Source of the DNA: Zhengitettix transpicula
Lineage: Eukaryota; Arthropoda; Insecta; Orthoptera; Tetrigidae
Assembly (NCBI GenBank): GCA_037074705.1
Contig: CM073593.1
Coordinates: 14,575,001 to 14,639,000 of the forward strand
Length of the DNA: 64,000 nt
Reading direction: 5' to 3'
Position 1 is the stretch's first letter, and every line of letters begins with the position of its first letter. Under the pieces are notes generated by a model, which saw only the letters and a program-made list of their open reading frames with translations, did not search any database and was not told where the DNA came from. Shown here piece after piece: positions 1-10,680 of the stretch. A program made the translations under genes and the position numbers.

Positions 1-894
1 ATAACTTTTTCAGCCGACTAGTGTATGTAATACAAAATGTATGTCTTTGTGAACATGTGGTAGAAGTTTCAGCTGTCAGGCCATTCGAAGATATAGCATT
101 ATACTTTTATGAGAATTTAAGAAATTAATTTCCTGTAAGTGGGTAATAGAATAATTAAATTTATATTTAATTTGTAAACTTCTGATACAAATGGGGTTTG
201 AAGAGGAGAATGGCGAATTGAGAAGAATGCAAACAAAAAGTGTGTCCAATAGCAATTTGAATCAAGTTAAAAATAATAATAATAATTTAGATTAAAATAA
301 ACATAATGAACTCTATAGAAAAATATTATAATATATACTAAATTACAAAAAATACACACAAAATACACGGATGAAATTGAATGGAATATTGTTTTTAACG
401 TCACAATTAACACTCAACTTTCGATTACTCTAGAATTTTGCAGGGAAATTGGTCTCAGAAGTGAAATTTTCTGGTTTGGTCCAGTGAAAATTATTAACAT
501 AAAAAAAGAATTGAGCTGTAGCAGATGGACTTATAACATTTCCTCTAATATTTTAGAAATTAATACTTTTACAAAAATGCGTCCTAACTCTACTGGTTAT
601 TAAAGCTACTCAATTGGAGGTTCAATTGCACCGCCGTGATCCTAGCATTAAGACTGTAACAAAATTAACGTATACTGATTCCAAGCTTATCCCTGGAAAT
701 CAGACTAATCTGTGACTTTTAACCCGAGTACTCTGCGAGGCTTAGGTCCCATTAAAATTTCTTGCTCTCCTGAACTCGTGTATAAAAGTAATCTGAATTT
801 AAAGCGTTTCGTGTATGAGGTTATTTGAAACGCTTCGTTAAGTAGAAAAAAGCAGATAATTGTACGGTGTCTTAGAGGGAAATTTAATGAAATT
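1..894. other. AT-rich non-coding DNA
   Basis: No open frame with coding character is visible on either strand. The stretch is AT-rich with short A/T runs and one small AAT-type microsatellite near 272-290. I see no regulatory motif cluster or terminal repeats. It is most simply neutral intronic or intergenic sequence. Confidence 0.6.
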
Positions 895-1320
895 CCGGAA
901 ACGCTTCGGTTCCCCTAGAGACTATGATAAACACGGGCCGGGACCGGGGCAGTGTCAGCGGTCAGTACGCAGTAAATCTTGGCGCAGTTAGGTAATTAGC
1001 GAGTGAGTGGGAGTGTGAGGCGAGGCGACACTCGTGCGTGCTGGAAGACGCAGCCACTGCTATAGCAACAAACGCGGGAGAGAGTTTGTTTCCTGGGGCT
1101 TGCGGGCTGCTATTGATTTCCAAGCTCCCCTCTCCTCGCGCCACCACAGTACTGTGCATGCCTGAGCTATCCAAACCTACACCCGCGCCGGCAAACATGC
1201 TCCTACGATACCCGACAATTAATCCAGCTCTCATTACGACGACGGCGGGCGGGGGCGGGGGCGGGCGGATCAGCTGTCGGGGATCAATCCCAGTATAGCA
1301 CCAGCAAGACGCCATACACA
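895..1320. promoter_or_regulatory. CpG-rich island 1, candidate regulatory element
   Basis: Composition switches sharply from AT-rich flanks to CpG-rich sequence. It includes GC boxes at 1241-1268 with G runs separated by single C residues, which can also form a G-quadruplex. Both strands are open for 86 to 129 codons here, but the predicted peptides are low-complexity (proline runs from the G-tract), and stop-free frames are expected in GC-rich DNA. I therefore do not call a gene. Unmethylated CpG-rich blocks in AT-rich insect introns are often enhancers or promoters. The function is inferred, and an unannotated first exon cannot be excluded. Confidence 0.35.
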
Positions 1321-1601
1321 AGCAAGTACAATTACTCAATGACTTTGTCACATCGATTCAATGTTTGGCTGGTTTTAAATGTGCACTCTAACTTTCTGAT
1401 AGAAAAATAGAGAAACGTTTTGACTTTGCAGTAGAGTTCGAATCAAACACATTTTTATCCTTATCCAGAGCAAGTAAGTTATATGTTGCTGACTGATTTT
1501 TTACTGAAGTGAAGACACGTACCACATTCTTTCGTGAATATTTTCCTTTAGGAAAAAAATGTTTTTATTGCCTAGACTAAATATACTAATATGCCGCTTT
1601 G

Positions 1602-1637
<36 letters not shown>

Positions 1638-2290
1638 TTATTGGGAAACAGACCGATCGTTCCGTTGTACTGAAAATGCGTCGCCTACTAAAACTAAGAG
1701 ATAGAAAACATAAAAACGTAAAGTGATTTTAGTTCGAGCTAAGGTACAGAAAGGAACAGGCTGAAGAAGATTAGGTTGGGGTAAATTCCAGCACCCTCTC
1801 TTCTTCAGAGTAGAGAGGGAGAATTCTAGGATAGGAATGTCGATGACTTGGGGTTCTTGGTATCTAAGTACCGTCCAGAGATATGAACAAAATCAGAAAT
1901 CGCTAAGATATTAAAGATATAGTTTAGAAAAGCAAGACTGAATAAAAAGCGCCCAGGAGCCTTCACAGTTCCAAAGACGGCTTTAGTAAGACTGATTTAA
2001 AAAGTTACTCCAGAGACTGAGAGAAAAACCGCCTCCAACGTGACAAACCACTTGTTAGAAGGCGGGGAACCAGTCATAAGTTTCAGATCATCTCACATGA
2101 TCTGTAGTGGGGTCCGTCTAGATCTCGTTATCAAAGGGTTTCCTCACAGTTTGCATTGTAATATGAACCGAACGAAATTCTGTTATCGTAGCGTCTACAT
2201 CCGATACTCGCACATCCTCTCCGGGTGAAGAGAAATCTCTCACGCGTGTGCGGTATAAACCAAAATAATAAAGTAAATTAATAAATCTAT
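1321..2290. other. Non-coding DNA with a TA microsatellite
   Basis: Mostly AT-rich and featureless. It contains a pure TA dinucleotide run at 1603-1633. From about 1780 the sequence becomes less AT-rich, with purine-rich segments. That part may be the eroded edge of the repeat beginning near 2300, but I could not match it to another copy in the window. Confidence 0.5.
1603..1633. repeat. (TA)n microsatellite
   Basis: About 15 uninterrupted TA units. Confidence 0.95.
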
Positions 2291-2319
2291 ATGATAACGT
2301 CATTCCTAAGTGTAGAAGG

Positions 2320-2372
2320 CCTGCGAGAGGATTCTCTCGCAGGTAACCTGCGAGGGATATCCTCTCGCAGGT
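2320..2372. repeat. Tandem pair of hairpins
   Basis: Two adjacent inverted repeats. The first (2320-2343) has a perfect 10-bp stem, CCTGCGAGAG against CTCTCGCAGG, with a 4-nt loop. The second (2346-2372) uses almost the same arms, ACCTGCGAG against CTCGCAGGT, around GATAT. The two hairpins can also pair with each other. They sit at the edge of repeat family A but are not seen in the second family A copy at 62.7 kb, so they may be a local amplification. Confidence 0.85.
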
Positions 2373-2374
2373 CG

Positions 2375-2862
2375 AACCTTTTAGGAGAGATACGAAGGGC
2401 CTACCTTTGGGGATGCCTTTTCCTCTCCATTTTTGAACTATGGTTCCCACACGCCGAGGCACCTCGGCCTGTTTTGAGAGGTGTATGTTCCGGGGTCACA
2501 GACCTTAAGCATACGGTAAGAGTTGTCCGCTATTCCCATTGGAATAGTTGGCCAGCTGCCTCCTAAACTAGTCGAGGAACGGAGAAGGGAATGCTGCGTC
2601 CCCACAGCAAACTCCTCTCCCGCTATCGGAAGGGCGTAAGACAAGTACCCAATGCCCGACCTACCTGATGCAGGTTTTTCTAGGGTTTTTCCTGCATTTA
2701 TTTAGGCGAATGCCGGGTAGGATCCTTAAACCATAACCCGGGGGCCCTAGTAACCCTTGGCTACCTTCCTCTACCCTTCCGCATCCCCCCTTTGAAATCC
2801 CTTCCTATGCTATTAAAGGGGAGTTGCCCAATGTGGATCACCCTCATGTAGCCTGTTGCCCT
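2375..2862 (+). repeat. Dispersed repeat family A, copy 1
   Basis: A moderately GC-rich segment that aligns by eye, with few gaps, to the reverse complement of 62690-63145. Shared landmarks in order are a palindrome around CCGAGG/CCTCGG, the segment AGCATACGGTAAGA, GCCTCCTAAACT, CCAATGCCCGACC, CTGATGCAGG, GCCGGGTA and ATGCTATTAAAGGGGAGT. Minus-strand peptide fragments of the two copies share the string DNSYRMLKVCD, but both copies are interrupted by stops. It may therefore be a decayed mobile element with former coding capacity. The family is not recognised, and no terminal repeats or target duplication could be assigned. Confidence 0.8.
2453..2468. repeat. Conserved palindrome in family A copy 1
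   Basis: GCCGAGG-CA-CCTCGGC, a perfect 7-bp inverted repeat. The homologous position in the second copy (63043-63060) is an 18-bp perfect palindrome in which paired bases differ, so the symmetry is kept while the sequence changes. Confidence 0.85.
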
Positions 2863-2909
2863 AAAAAAAAAGACAACGTAGTCACGTAAATTTTAATTTT
2901 TTTAGAGTA

Positions 2910-3140
2910 AGGCACTGCATGAGGGTAATGCACGTGATGGCAACTCCGCTTTAATAGTATGGGAAGGGATTATAAGGGGAATGCGGAAGATAGCCAAGGT
3001 TTAACTAGGGCCTCCGGGCCGTAGTTTAAGGAACCTACCCGGCATTTGCCTAAAAATTATGCAATTCAAACCCTAAAAACCTACATCAGGTAAGTCGGTC
3101 GCCTGAAACTTGTCCCACACCCTTCCGACAGAGGGAGAGG
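2910..3140 (-). repeat. Inverted partial copy of family A
   Basis: The reverse complement of this segment matches 2640-2860: CTTTAATAGTATGGGAAGGGA against TCCCTTCCTATGCTATTAAAG, then AATGCGGAAG, TAGCCAAGG, ACCCGGCATT, AAACCCTA and ACATCAGG in mirrored order. Together with copy 1 it forms an imperfect palindrome of about 500 bp centred near 2890. Divergence between the arms is considerable, so the inversion is old or two independently aged copies lie head to head. Confidence 0.75.
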
Positions 3141-3779
3141 TTAAATAATTTACGATTTTAAACTTTTATATTAGGAGTCTGGCTGCGTGTTAGGGGACGG
3201 AAGTGGGGTAAGGAAGTAAGAGGGTGATCCATCATAATCCTCGGCTACGTCAAGCAGCGATTACAATAAAAAAATATATAAATTACTCTTTTATCTTACA
3301 TATAATAAATATAATGGCCAATAAGACTGAACAAGTTTAATACTAAATATCCACTTAATTGGCTGTATTGACAATGAAATCATTAAAAATATAAATGTAA
3401 AAAATACGATCTAAAGACACGTTAATGTATTTCCGTTCTAATTTCACTGTTAAAATGGAATTATTAAACTCAACGTTATATTTATTGTCCTTTCCCTGTC
3501 TTATTGGCTATTATATTTATTTTGTTATACTTAAATGCCAGATAAAATATCAATTTTATTCTTAATTCTATGTAAACTAGTGTAATGTACAAAGTGCATT
3601 AGTAAAAAGGGAAACTGCATAAATTTTAATTAGTAAAATGTATGAAAATAAAGATAGGTTTTTTGAAGGAATTTATAGGTTATGAATGGATAGTTAAATA
3701 AACGCTTATTATTTTTCAGCGTTAATTTATTGGGTTCACAAAAATTTTACACCTTACAATACTTCCAAAAAAATACCAA
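3141..3779. other. AT-rich non-coding DNA
   Basis: About 80 bp of G-rich sequence at 3170-3250, possibly the tail of the adjoining repeat, is followed by AT-rich sequence with no coding frame or motif cluster. Confidence 0.55.
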
Positions 3780-4240
3780 ATGAAATTAATTGTAACGCGG
3801 TTGGAAGTCGTCGAAGTTGAATCTATCGCGTTTAACAGTTGCAGGATGCTGTAAGGCAAGCGGCTGAGAGGATGCTTCTATTGATTGGTCTGTTTATAAG
3901 TCGGGGAGGTGCGAATAATTCCCGATTGTTCCGAGTCAGCTAGGGGGGGGGGGGGAGGGGCTAATGACCACAGACGAGCGCAACGTGGCTAATTATTTGG
4001 CAGAGACTTCTCGGCCGAGATAAATCATCTCCACAGCAGCGACGGTTTCCTCGACGCGACGTCTGCGCCGCCCGATTCATCACTTCCGTCCTGTTTCTCC
4101 GCTTCTTTACGTGTCACGACGGAGAAATTTTTAACCGCAGAGCGCGGGCGAGAATGAACGAGCTGCAGCAATCGCAGTAAAGAGGTGTTCAGCTTCGACT
4201 TTACGACTCTCCTCAGCTAGATTGCGCTTCTGTAACGTTC
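3780..4240. promoter_or_regulatory. CpG-rich island 2, candidate regulatory element
   Basis: CpG-dense block in AT-rich surroundings with many CG dinucleotides around 3990-4160. It includes a homopolymer of 13 G at 3943-3955, followed after one A by four more G. No convincing ORF is present. The local composition suggests a constrained or hypomethylated element such as an enhancer. This is inferred from base composition only. Confidence 0.3.
3943..3955 (+). repeat. Poly-G tract
   Basis: Thirteen consecutive G, continuing after one A with GGGG. It is a mutable homopolymer and could form a G-quadruplex. Confidence 0.95.
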
Positions 4241-5249
4241 ACATAACTGAATTCATGCTCTTCTCGCGTATTACTCGACACAACAAACTCATCCCTTGAT
4301 TGCTTCACTTGCCGAAGTAATTTCTCAGACTACGTTGTACGAAACTGCTATATGGAAGTTGTCACATTGCAATCACTTTAACAAAAGTTACGTTTCTTAA
4401 TTAAAATTTATTTTTATTTGATTTCTCAACACCGTCTCGGTAGAATTGTCACACATTTAACATTTATATTCATATTTACCTGAAATTTAAGTGTAAAAAA
4501 TTAATATATTTGTGATTAAGGCAGAAAATGGATATATAATGCATATTACCTTCAATAATTACATTTACAGTGAAAGTATGTACGAAAAATACACTCACAA
4601 CGTTTCGATACAATTAGGACCCAAATAGGTTTTACATATAAGTTAATGAGAAAAAAGGAACCTAATTTAATAAATCTGTAGACTATAAAAATTTATTCTT
4701 GAAGTTTTAAAAAGTTTTATCGGCCACGGAGGATGATCCGTACAATTTATGAAAATTCTAAAATTTATTTATTGGACCTTAGTGATTTCATTTATTATAT
4801 ACTCATTAGAATGTAATTATAAGTTCAATTTTATTATATGTAATTAATTGTAGCAAATTTATAAACTTCTATGATTTTCGGTTACATCAGACATGACAGT
4901 ATGAATATGCTTTTAATATTTATTCAAAATTATTTTATTAATTTAAACATTTCTGGAACCAAATCAATGAATACTGTAGAAGAGTATAAAGAATATCAAG
5001 TTAATAAAGAAATTTTAGATTACAAAATTAATCAAATATTAAGAGGTTCATCTTTTTACTGTCACTTGATGAAATCCCAAATAAGTAACGTAGTAATATG
5101 TTTTGTTAATCGCATTTTTCATTAATAGACCATTACTGACTGTTCGGACGTTATTTCGATTTCTTTATTGTGTTATTATCGTCAGATAAATGTGAACAAT
5201 ATATGGGAATTATTTTAACCGTGTCACTATCGCAACTTAAGTCTTATTT
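4241..5249. other. AT-rich non-coding DNA
   Basis: Contains an open frame of 84 codons at 4871-5125 (+), but its composition (I, N, Y, F, K-rich) is what translated AT-rich DNA gives by chance. No splice sites or family motifs support it. No repeats recognised. Confidence 0.55.
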
Positions 5250-5630
5250 AGTGAGATTTATAGTAGGAATGTCTGGTAGGAGAGTAGCAGAGCGGCGCTC
5301 GGGCGTGATGTTCTGTGAGCTGATGTAAAGCTGCTATTGACCCGGCATCGCAAGCCGACAGTAATTACGGGTCGTGTATTTATTCCTTGGTGACCGCGGC
5401 CTCTGGGACCCCCGCGGCTATGTTTACACTGATTAAAACGTCATGGCAGCTGCCTGTTAATTGGCTGAGACTGACACCCGTGCGCACCACGTCACAGAAA
5501 TTAAAACTGCCGGCTCGGGCCTCAAACGCGAACGCCTCCCTTGTGTTTCGGGCGCTACTAATGGGCCGATTTTCACCGCCCATCAGCTTGTTCGGCGAAT
5601 TAATAGGTTCGTTTCTTCAAGGAAATCTCT
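5250..5630. promoter_or_regulatory. CpG-rich island 3 with homeodomain-type sites
   Basis: GC- and CpG-rich block carrying several TAAT cores (GTAATTAC near 5360, GTTAATTGG near 5456, GAATTAATAG near 5600) in CG-rich context. It has overlapping short open frames on both strands but no coding signature. The mix of GC-rich sequence with TAATTA motifs resembles insect developmental enhancers. This is inference from motif content. Confidence 0.35.
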
Positions 5631-7018
5631 ACTCAAGTCACACTAATATGTTATCAAAATTTTAAAAAATCGTTCGAGGCAACGTAATTAAATAAATTGT
5701 TCATATCACCTCATAAATATAGTGGTCAAACCGTGGACAAATAGACGATGTGGCGATGACAATTGAAACAGCATTGCGTAAGATCCCCAGGAATTGACTA
5801 ATACCGGCCAGTTTTATGCAAATAAAATGGTGATAATATGTTTATTAAATGGTTTGACAGTATATACATTTCAAGCTGAAATTGAACATCCTTACGACTA
5901 TCCAACTCGTCACTAACCGGACTCCTGAAAAAAAATTAATTCTCCGTAATTGTCTTTCGAAGCTTCCGTGCTCTATGACGTAGCAGGTCGCAATGACGTC
6001 ACATTGATATGAGAACATGCACTATTGCGAAGGATGTTTCCTTCACAGCACACTTAGAAGCATCATCTCAACCACAAAAATATTTTTTGCAATTGGATTT
6101 TTCAAGGTTTTTAAGTCTTATCCTCACTTTTCTGAGGGCACAGTTTTCTTGGTTTATTACGAATTATAAGGGTTTGAAGCTATAACTTTAATTCCATATG
6201 TTTCCCATATGAAGAATCGTCAGTGTGTAATTATTTCTAAAGGGGTTTTTAAACAAATGACATTTTGATGACATTACATCTTCGGGGGGTAGCCAAAATA
6301 AGGATTGCAAAGCCATTAAAGCGGACGCCACTACAGTTCTACTTGTCGCGTGCATATATAAAAGTAAAAAGTCACAAAACGTAGGTTTTTCTCGAACTTA
6401 TGTGACCTCGGTCAGCAAGTGTGAAATAAGTCAGTAAATTGTTGTTGAGTGACCATTACAAAATTTAGAAATGTTGAAAGGCGTTGGACCTTCACAGACT
6501 TACCTTAAACCGAGTACAATTTTTTAATGGTTTCACTTCAGTCTAATAAATTATTGAAACGAACATGATACTACATAAAAAGCAGTACGAAAATGTATCG
6601 TTTCACCTAACAGTCAGAAAATAATATTAAGAGCCATTTTTGCATAAAAATTGTGTTAATATTTGGTTATTTTTGGTCGGATGTTCCATTGTCTTATTTT
6701 AAGAGACAAACATATTTTAATAGGAATAAGTAACAGTTAACATCTCTGATCGACTTTAGGGAATAGGGAGCATCATTTCAGAGCATAGGTACGTCTACGG
6801 ACCTAGTGGGTTCAGCAAAGGAGACGAGTGCCGCCGGCTTTCTGCCTCACTCCTTCACTATATTTTTATATATCTTTTCACTTAAAACCAGTCATTGGAA
6901 CGTCCGACTAACACTAACCAAATATTAAAACCACCGCGGTTTAAAATTTGAGCATAAATTTGAGCATAAATACACATTATTTGGCATTTCTGTTACGTGT
7001 CCGCCGGGTAGTCTACAT
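5631..7018. other. Non-coding DNA with a CRE palindrome and short tandem duplication
   Basis: Mostly AT-rich. It holds a consensus CRE palindrome TGACGTCA at 5994-6001, set in nearly symmetric flanks (CAA...TTG). A TATA-like ATATATAAAAG lies near 6354-6364. At 6944-6967 there is an exact two-unit tandem duplication of AAATTTGAGCAT. No coding region is supported. Confidence 0.5.
5994..6001. promoter_or_regulatory. CRE/ATF palindrome
   Basis: TGACGTCA is the consensus site for CREB/ATF bZIP factors. Four exact copies occur in this window (also 10182, 27402 and 61925). Occupancy is unknown. Confidence 0.35.
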
Positions 7019-7678
7019 CAGGGATTCCTAACTTAATCGACCATCCACGACAAGTTTATTTTTTCAATAGACCCCTAATTGCTTTTTATTATATTCGTAG
7101 ATAGCACCACGAATCAAGTTCCAGTTATAAGAAAAATCCAGTCACCAAGTTAAAAACAATTTTACTGACTTGTATGAAATTATAACATAATTAATGCGAT
7201 AGTTGGTGTTCATTCTTTTCCGTAGTACGAGTTATTATTTGGACTAAAATTAGTTAATAATAATGCTGAATCACAGCGTTCTACCATATAAAGATGTCTA
7301 GTTTAAGGTGGCTAAATTCTGCCTCAAACAAGTAAGAAAACCTATTGGTTCGGTGGCATGAATTAATTTTGCGTTTTTTTTTTGCAAATCTTTACAATTT
7401 CAAATTTTTGAATAATCACTTGTTTGAAAATTGATTTAATATTTTAATTTATACGAATGGCGGCATATAAAAAGCGACATGATGCGAAGATCACACCGCT
7501 CTATGTAAATCTCTATTAAATTTATGGATATTAAAACGGTTATAAGACTTACATTAGTTATAAATTATATGAAATTTTAAAATAAAAAATATATAATGTT
7601 TCCACGGAGTACTCCAGACCAGTTTTAAACTTCCATCTAGCCCCGAGAGGCCACAGGGACCTTGTTGGAAATCCCTAG
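7019..7678. mobile_element. Possible hAT-like non-autonomous element
   Basis: The left end starts CAGGGATTCCTAAC. The right end, read on the minus strand, starts CTAGGGATTTCCAACAAGG and continues into a GGCCTCTCGGGGC segment. Both resemble the CAGGGNTTCCCAAC-type termini common in hAT elements. The roughly 660-bp interior is AT-rich and non-coding. I could not find a convincing 8-bp target duplication, so the boundaries and the assignment are tentative. Confidence 0.35.
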
Positions 7679-8029
7679 TCAAGAGTTTACTGCGTATTCA
7701 TTTCTGAGCTTTTGATGGAAAACGTCAAAATTGTTTGGTATTTAACCAATCATACCTATCAGTCTTATATAAATTATTTTAAACTGTTTTGACATAACAT
7801 TTGAATTGTTTCTAGAAAAGTTGTGTGATGTTTCAATGAGATTTTTTTTCCCGATTGGTTTATTTTGAAATTCGCGATTAAAAACCAGAAATATTCTCCC
7901 CGTATAGCCAAAAACATGGCTGCACAGAGTTTTGTTTGCTCGCTACCCTAAACAGGGTGCCCACAAAACATTCCCGTCATGTGTCAAATGACAAACGGCG
8001 CTTATAAATTTAAAACGAAAACTCATTTC
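7679..8029. other. AT-rich non-coding DNA
   Basis: No gene, repeat pair or motif cluster recognised. Confidence 0.55.
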
Positions 8030-8470
8030 TTGGCACGTGCGCGCTTGTCCCCGAAAGCGGGGAAAACTTTTCGGTGGAATAATGTTGGCATTAGCATAAT
8101 CGAATCGCACGCGACGAGAGGCAGCTGGCTAGGTAAATAGTAATTGCGCCGGCTGTTGACTTAGGCGCCGCAGGTATTCTTTCCCGCGTGTTGTCGCAGG
8201 CTCACTTTAATGTAATTCCCTTGTTGTCCCAAGAAATGTATTCCCGGTGACAAGTTTCGAACCTCCAGTTAGTGATAGGGGAAGAAAGGAAATATCCTGA
8301 CGACGTCGTCTTCGCCATCTGCAGCCAAAGCTCTCTGGCGCGAAAGAAGAAACTCTTACACAAGTCAAACGTAACTTGGGATTCCCAATACGGGAGACAC
8401 TCTGGGAAAGTGAAACAAATATCCCCAAGGCAACTCACACCCTGAGTTAGCTGTCTCTCTTTCAAGATTT
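8030..8470. promoter_or_regulatory. CpG-rich island 4
   Basis: CpG-rich between about 8035 and 8200 (GCGCGC, GCACGCGACG and GCGCCGC segments), with a TAATTG core at 8141. The adjoining 8200-8460 part has minus-strand open frames of 73 and 87 codons in two overlapping phases. Neither shows a recognisable domain. Candidate regulatory element by composition. Confidence 0.3.
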
Positions 8471-8785
8471 AAGAAAAATTAAACTTTAATATAATAATAA
8501 TACGAAAAGTATTGAATTTTCGATAACGATCATCTTGCCTTGAAAGCTTTAAGGTCAATTTATGATGTACACAACTTGCTCTTTTGGGTTCTATGACATG
8601 TTCGGAATACGTTGTAATAAATACGTTCATACAATTGGACTGTTCGAGGACGATTTACACGATTATCTCCATGCTGATTCAGATGTAATGCAATTCATTC
8701 TTTTCACTGTCATTCTCCTTCTTACATTTGAATTTCTCTTGAGGACCTAGCACAATTTCTTTATCTTCAACTTTCTATCCGCTCG

Positions 8786-9291
8786 TACAAGGGTGAGTCA
8801 ATAAGTAATGTCTCTTATTTTTGTCTCTTTAATTTGTCAATACAATTACATGCAATTTACACAGCATAAACCCAACCATTAATGATTAAATTTTCACTTT
8901 TCAATATAATCTTCGTTCTCTCCCACTGTATTTGATCACCTTTAAAGGATGACATCTATTCCACTGCGGTAAAAAGCGTGGTCTTGCATCCTAAGCCGTC
9001 GACGCCAACGGTGTTTGCCCTTCAGCTTCGTTACAACGACGAATCCATCGCCGAACAGTGCTGACATCCACTGTTGCATAACCATACATATTTTCCAGCC
9101 TTTCATTAAGAAATCCAATCACAGAGAGCTATCTAATACATACGTCAATTTCAGAGATTTTGCAAGACCAGTTGACTTAGGAAGTTGTTACAGCAATGGA
9201 TTGAAAAATAATGTTTGAGGATTCATGCCAAATTAAAAATTTTCACATTTAACTAACTTATTTAATGATTATTTATTCAACCACCCGCGTA
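8786..9291 (-). mobile_element. Internally deleted mariner element (M1)
   Basis: About 506 bp bounded by TA on both sides. The minus-strand reading begins TACGCGGGTGGTTGAATAA. The other end is TACAAGGGTGAGTCAATAAG, giving imperfect mariner-type terminal inverted repeats. It aligns along its full length to the element at 52396-52925 on the plus strand. The interior joins an N-terminal helix-turn-helix remnant of a Tc1/mariner transposase to its extreme C-terminus, so the catalytic part is missing. It could move only with transposase from elsewhere and is probably inactive. Confidence 0.85.
8894..9105 (-). pseudogene. Mariner transposase remnant in M1
   Basis: In the minus strand a frame encodes VSTVRRWIRRCNEAEGQ, matching the second helix-turn-helix region of mariner-family transposases. 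It soon meets a stop. Further on come the fragments DHAFYRSGID and, in another phase, EDYIEK before a stop. These correspond to the family's C-terminal signature (F-Y-x-x-G-I ... G-D-Y-x-E-K). The catalytic DD(D/E) region is absent. It is a non-functional relic and is too short to encode an enzyme. Confidence 0.75.
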
Positions 9292-10010
9292 ATAGCCCCG
9301 TCGTTCGTTTCTACACCACGAATGCAGCTGGTAAAAAAATTTTACGATTTCGAAACTTCCAGACGTTTTCCAATTCTATGGCTATAATCACTACTGTCAT
9401 TTCAATATAATAATGTTATCCGAGAATTATATTTTATTTATATAAAATAAATATTATAGAATACATTCCATACATTTTTAATTTGACTACGTTTATACAC
9501 TCGACGTTAGTAAATTTTATACGCCAATGGTAAAAATAGTTGGTTAAATGTGTTAACGATATACCGTGAGCCTTTCATGGATTTGTGATTGAGTTTGAAT
9601 TTGTGGCACCGAAATAGAACACAGGATGTTTTTCACATCTCTCTCGTTAATGTGTTCAAGGCTACTTCCATCGTGTATTTTGAATACAATTCTTCTTATA
9701 TTTGATTCCATGCATCGTTGTAAAAGTTAGCATTTAACGTACTCACAAAATTGTAATATCGTGGAAAAATATTTTTAGTAATTAAATATTTCAGAGTTTT
9801 TTGTGAACATATTACGAACTTAGCCGAGAACGGAGAGAGGCATGGAGATAGGGAATAAAAGGGGGATAGAGGGAGAGTACAGAATAATACACGATGCAAA
9901 AGCCTAATTATTGATGCAAGTCTGTTTTAGTAATTCGCCCACGTAGGGATCCTAACGTAAGCCTAATGTTCCTGGCTGTGGATTTCTAATGCCCAACGTC
10001 GACGCCACTA
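9292..10010. other. AT-rich non-coding DNA
   Basis: A purine-rich segment (GGGGGATAGAGGGAGAG) lies near 9860. No coding frame with support and no repeat recognised. Confidence 0.5.
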
Positions 10011-10013
10011 AAT

Positions 10014-10392
10014 TCAGGAATTAAATAAACCGTAGCTCGCAATGTCTTCCTCTGGGATATATCCCTCATTTAATACCCAGCTTGTAATTCTCAGGCTTTC
10101 CAGTCCGTGCGCTATTTGAATTTCTTCCTCTTTTTTTTTCTGATCCTCTGCCGCACTCGTCTCACGGTTAAGATATTCCCGTGACGTCATACCATCTACT
10201 ATGCCTTTAATGGTGATGAGTTCCTTTTGTATCTCCGTTTCACTTCCATCTTCTTTATGCATGTTGTTTGCTTTCCTTTCATCGCGACCGCTCATACAAT
10301 TTTTTAACTCGCTTCTTTTTGAGTGTACAGTGTGTATATCCTCGCCTGTCCCGTGCTCTTGTCTTGGAGCACATGGCTTTGTTCCTCAGCAA
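10014..10392 (-). CDS. Coding-like open frame, unassigned (possible exon or relic)
   Basis: The minus strand is stop-free for about 125 codons. It runs from just after a TGA near 10390 to a stop at 10014, with a possible ATG at 10295 giving 93 residues. The peptide is hydrophilic and rich in E, K, D, I and S, with a charged stretch (EDQKKKEEEIQ) typical of a helical or coiled-coil linker. It then has a less charged segment, SLRITSWVLNEGYIPEEDI. Such composition is unlike translated AT-rich noise in this window, which is dominated by F, Y, N, L and C. I recognise no family. No polypyrimidine tract plus acceptor is visible upstream. It could be a single-exon relic of a transposon protein or a real exon of a minus-strand gene. 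Chance remains possible. Confidence 0.25.
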
Positions 10393-10680
10393 GTCGTCTC
10401 TTTCAACCGCAGTTTTGCATCGAGTTTCTCCCCCCACTCCACTTTCTCCGTCCTCTCACTCTCCTGCCTGCCGTTCTGCCGTTCCTTTCCCCAAAATTTC
10501 CACAGATGCGCTCTTGTGTGCATCCCCCCCGCCGCACGACCAACGCAAACACTTCATAGCCTTGCTTCCCATTAGTCCACGCGAAAAATATATTCATCGT
10601 TAAAACGACCGAGTTCTCTGGCACATTTGTCCCGTAAAGACCAGTCGGACTCCGAGATATCGAAGAGATAAGAAGATAGT
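10393..10680. other. Pyrimidine-rich GC-moderate segment
   Basis: A C/T-rich plus strand produces several overlapping short frames rich in S, P and F (plus) or R and G (minus), typical of low-complexity sequence. No gene is called. Confidence 0.45.

Noticed and set aside
962..1351. 129-codon minus-strand frame as a gene
   Set aside because: Lies in GC-rich DNA where stops are rare. The opposite strand is also open, and the peptide is low-complexity around the G-tract.
3083..3094. CAGGTAAGT at 3089 as a ratchet point
   Set aside because: No polypyrimidine tract upstream, and it falls in repeat family A.
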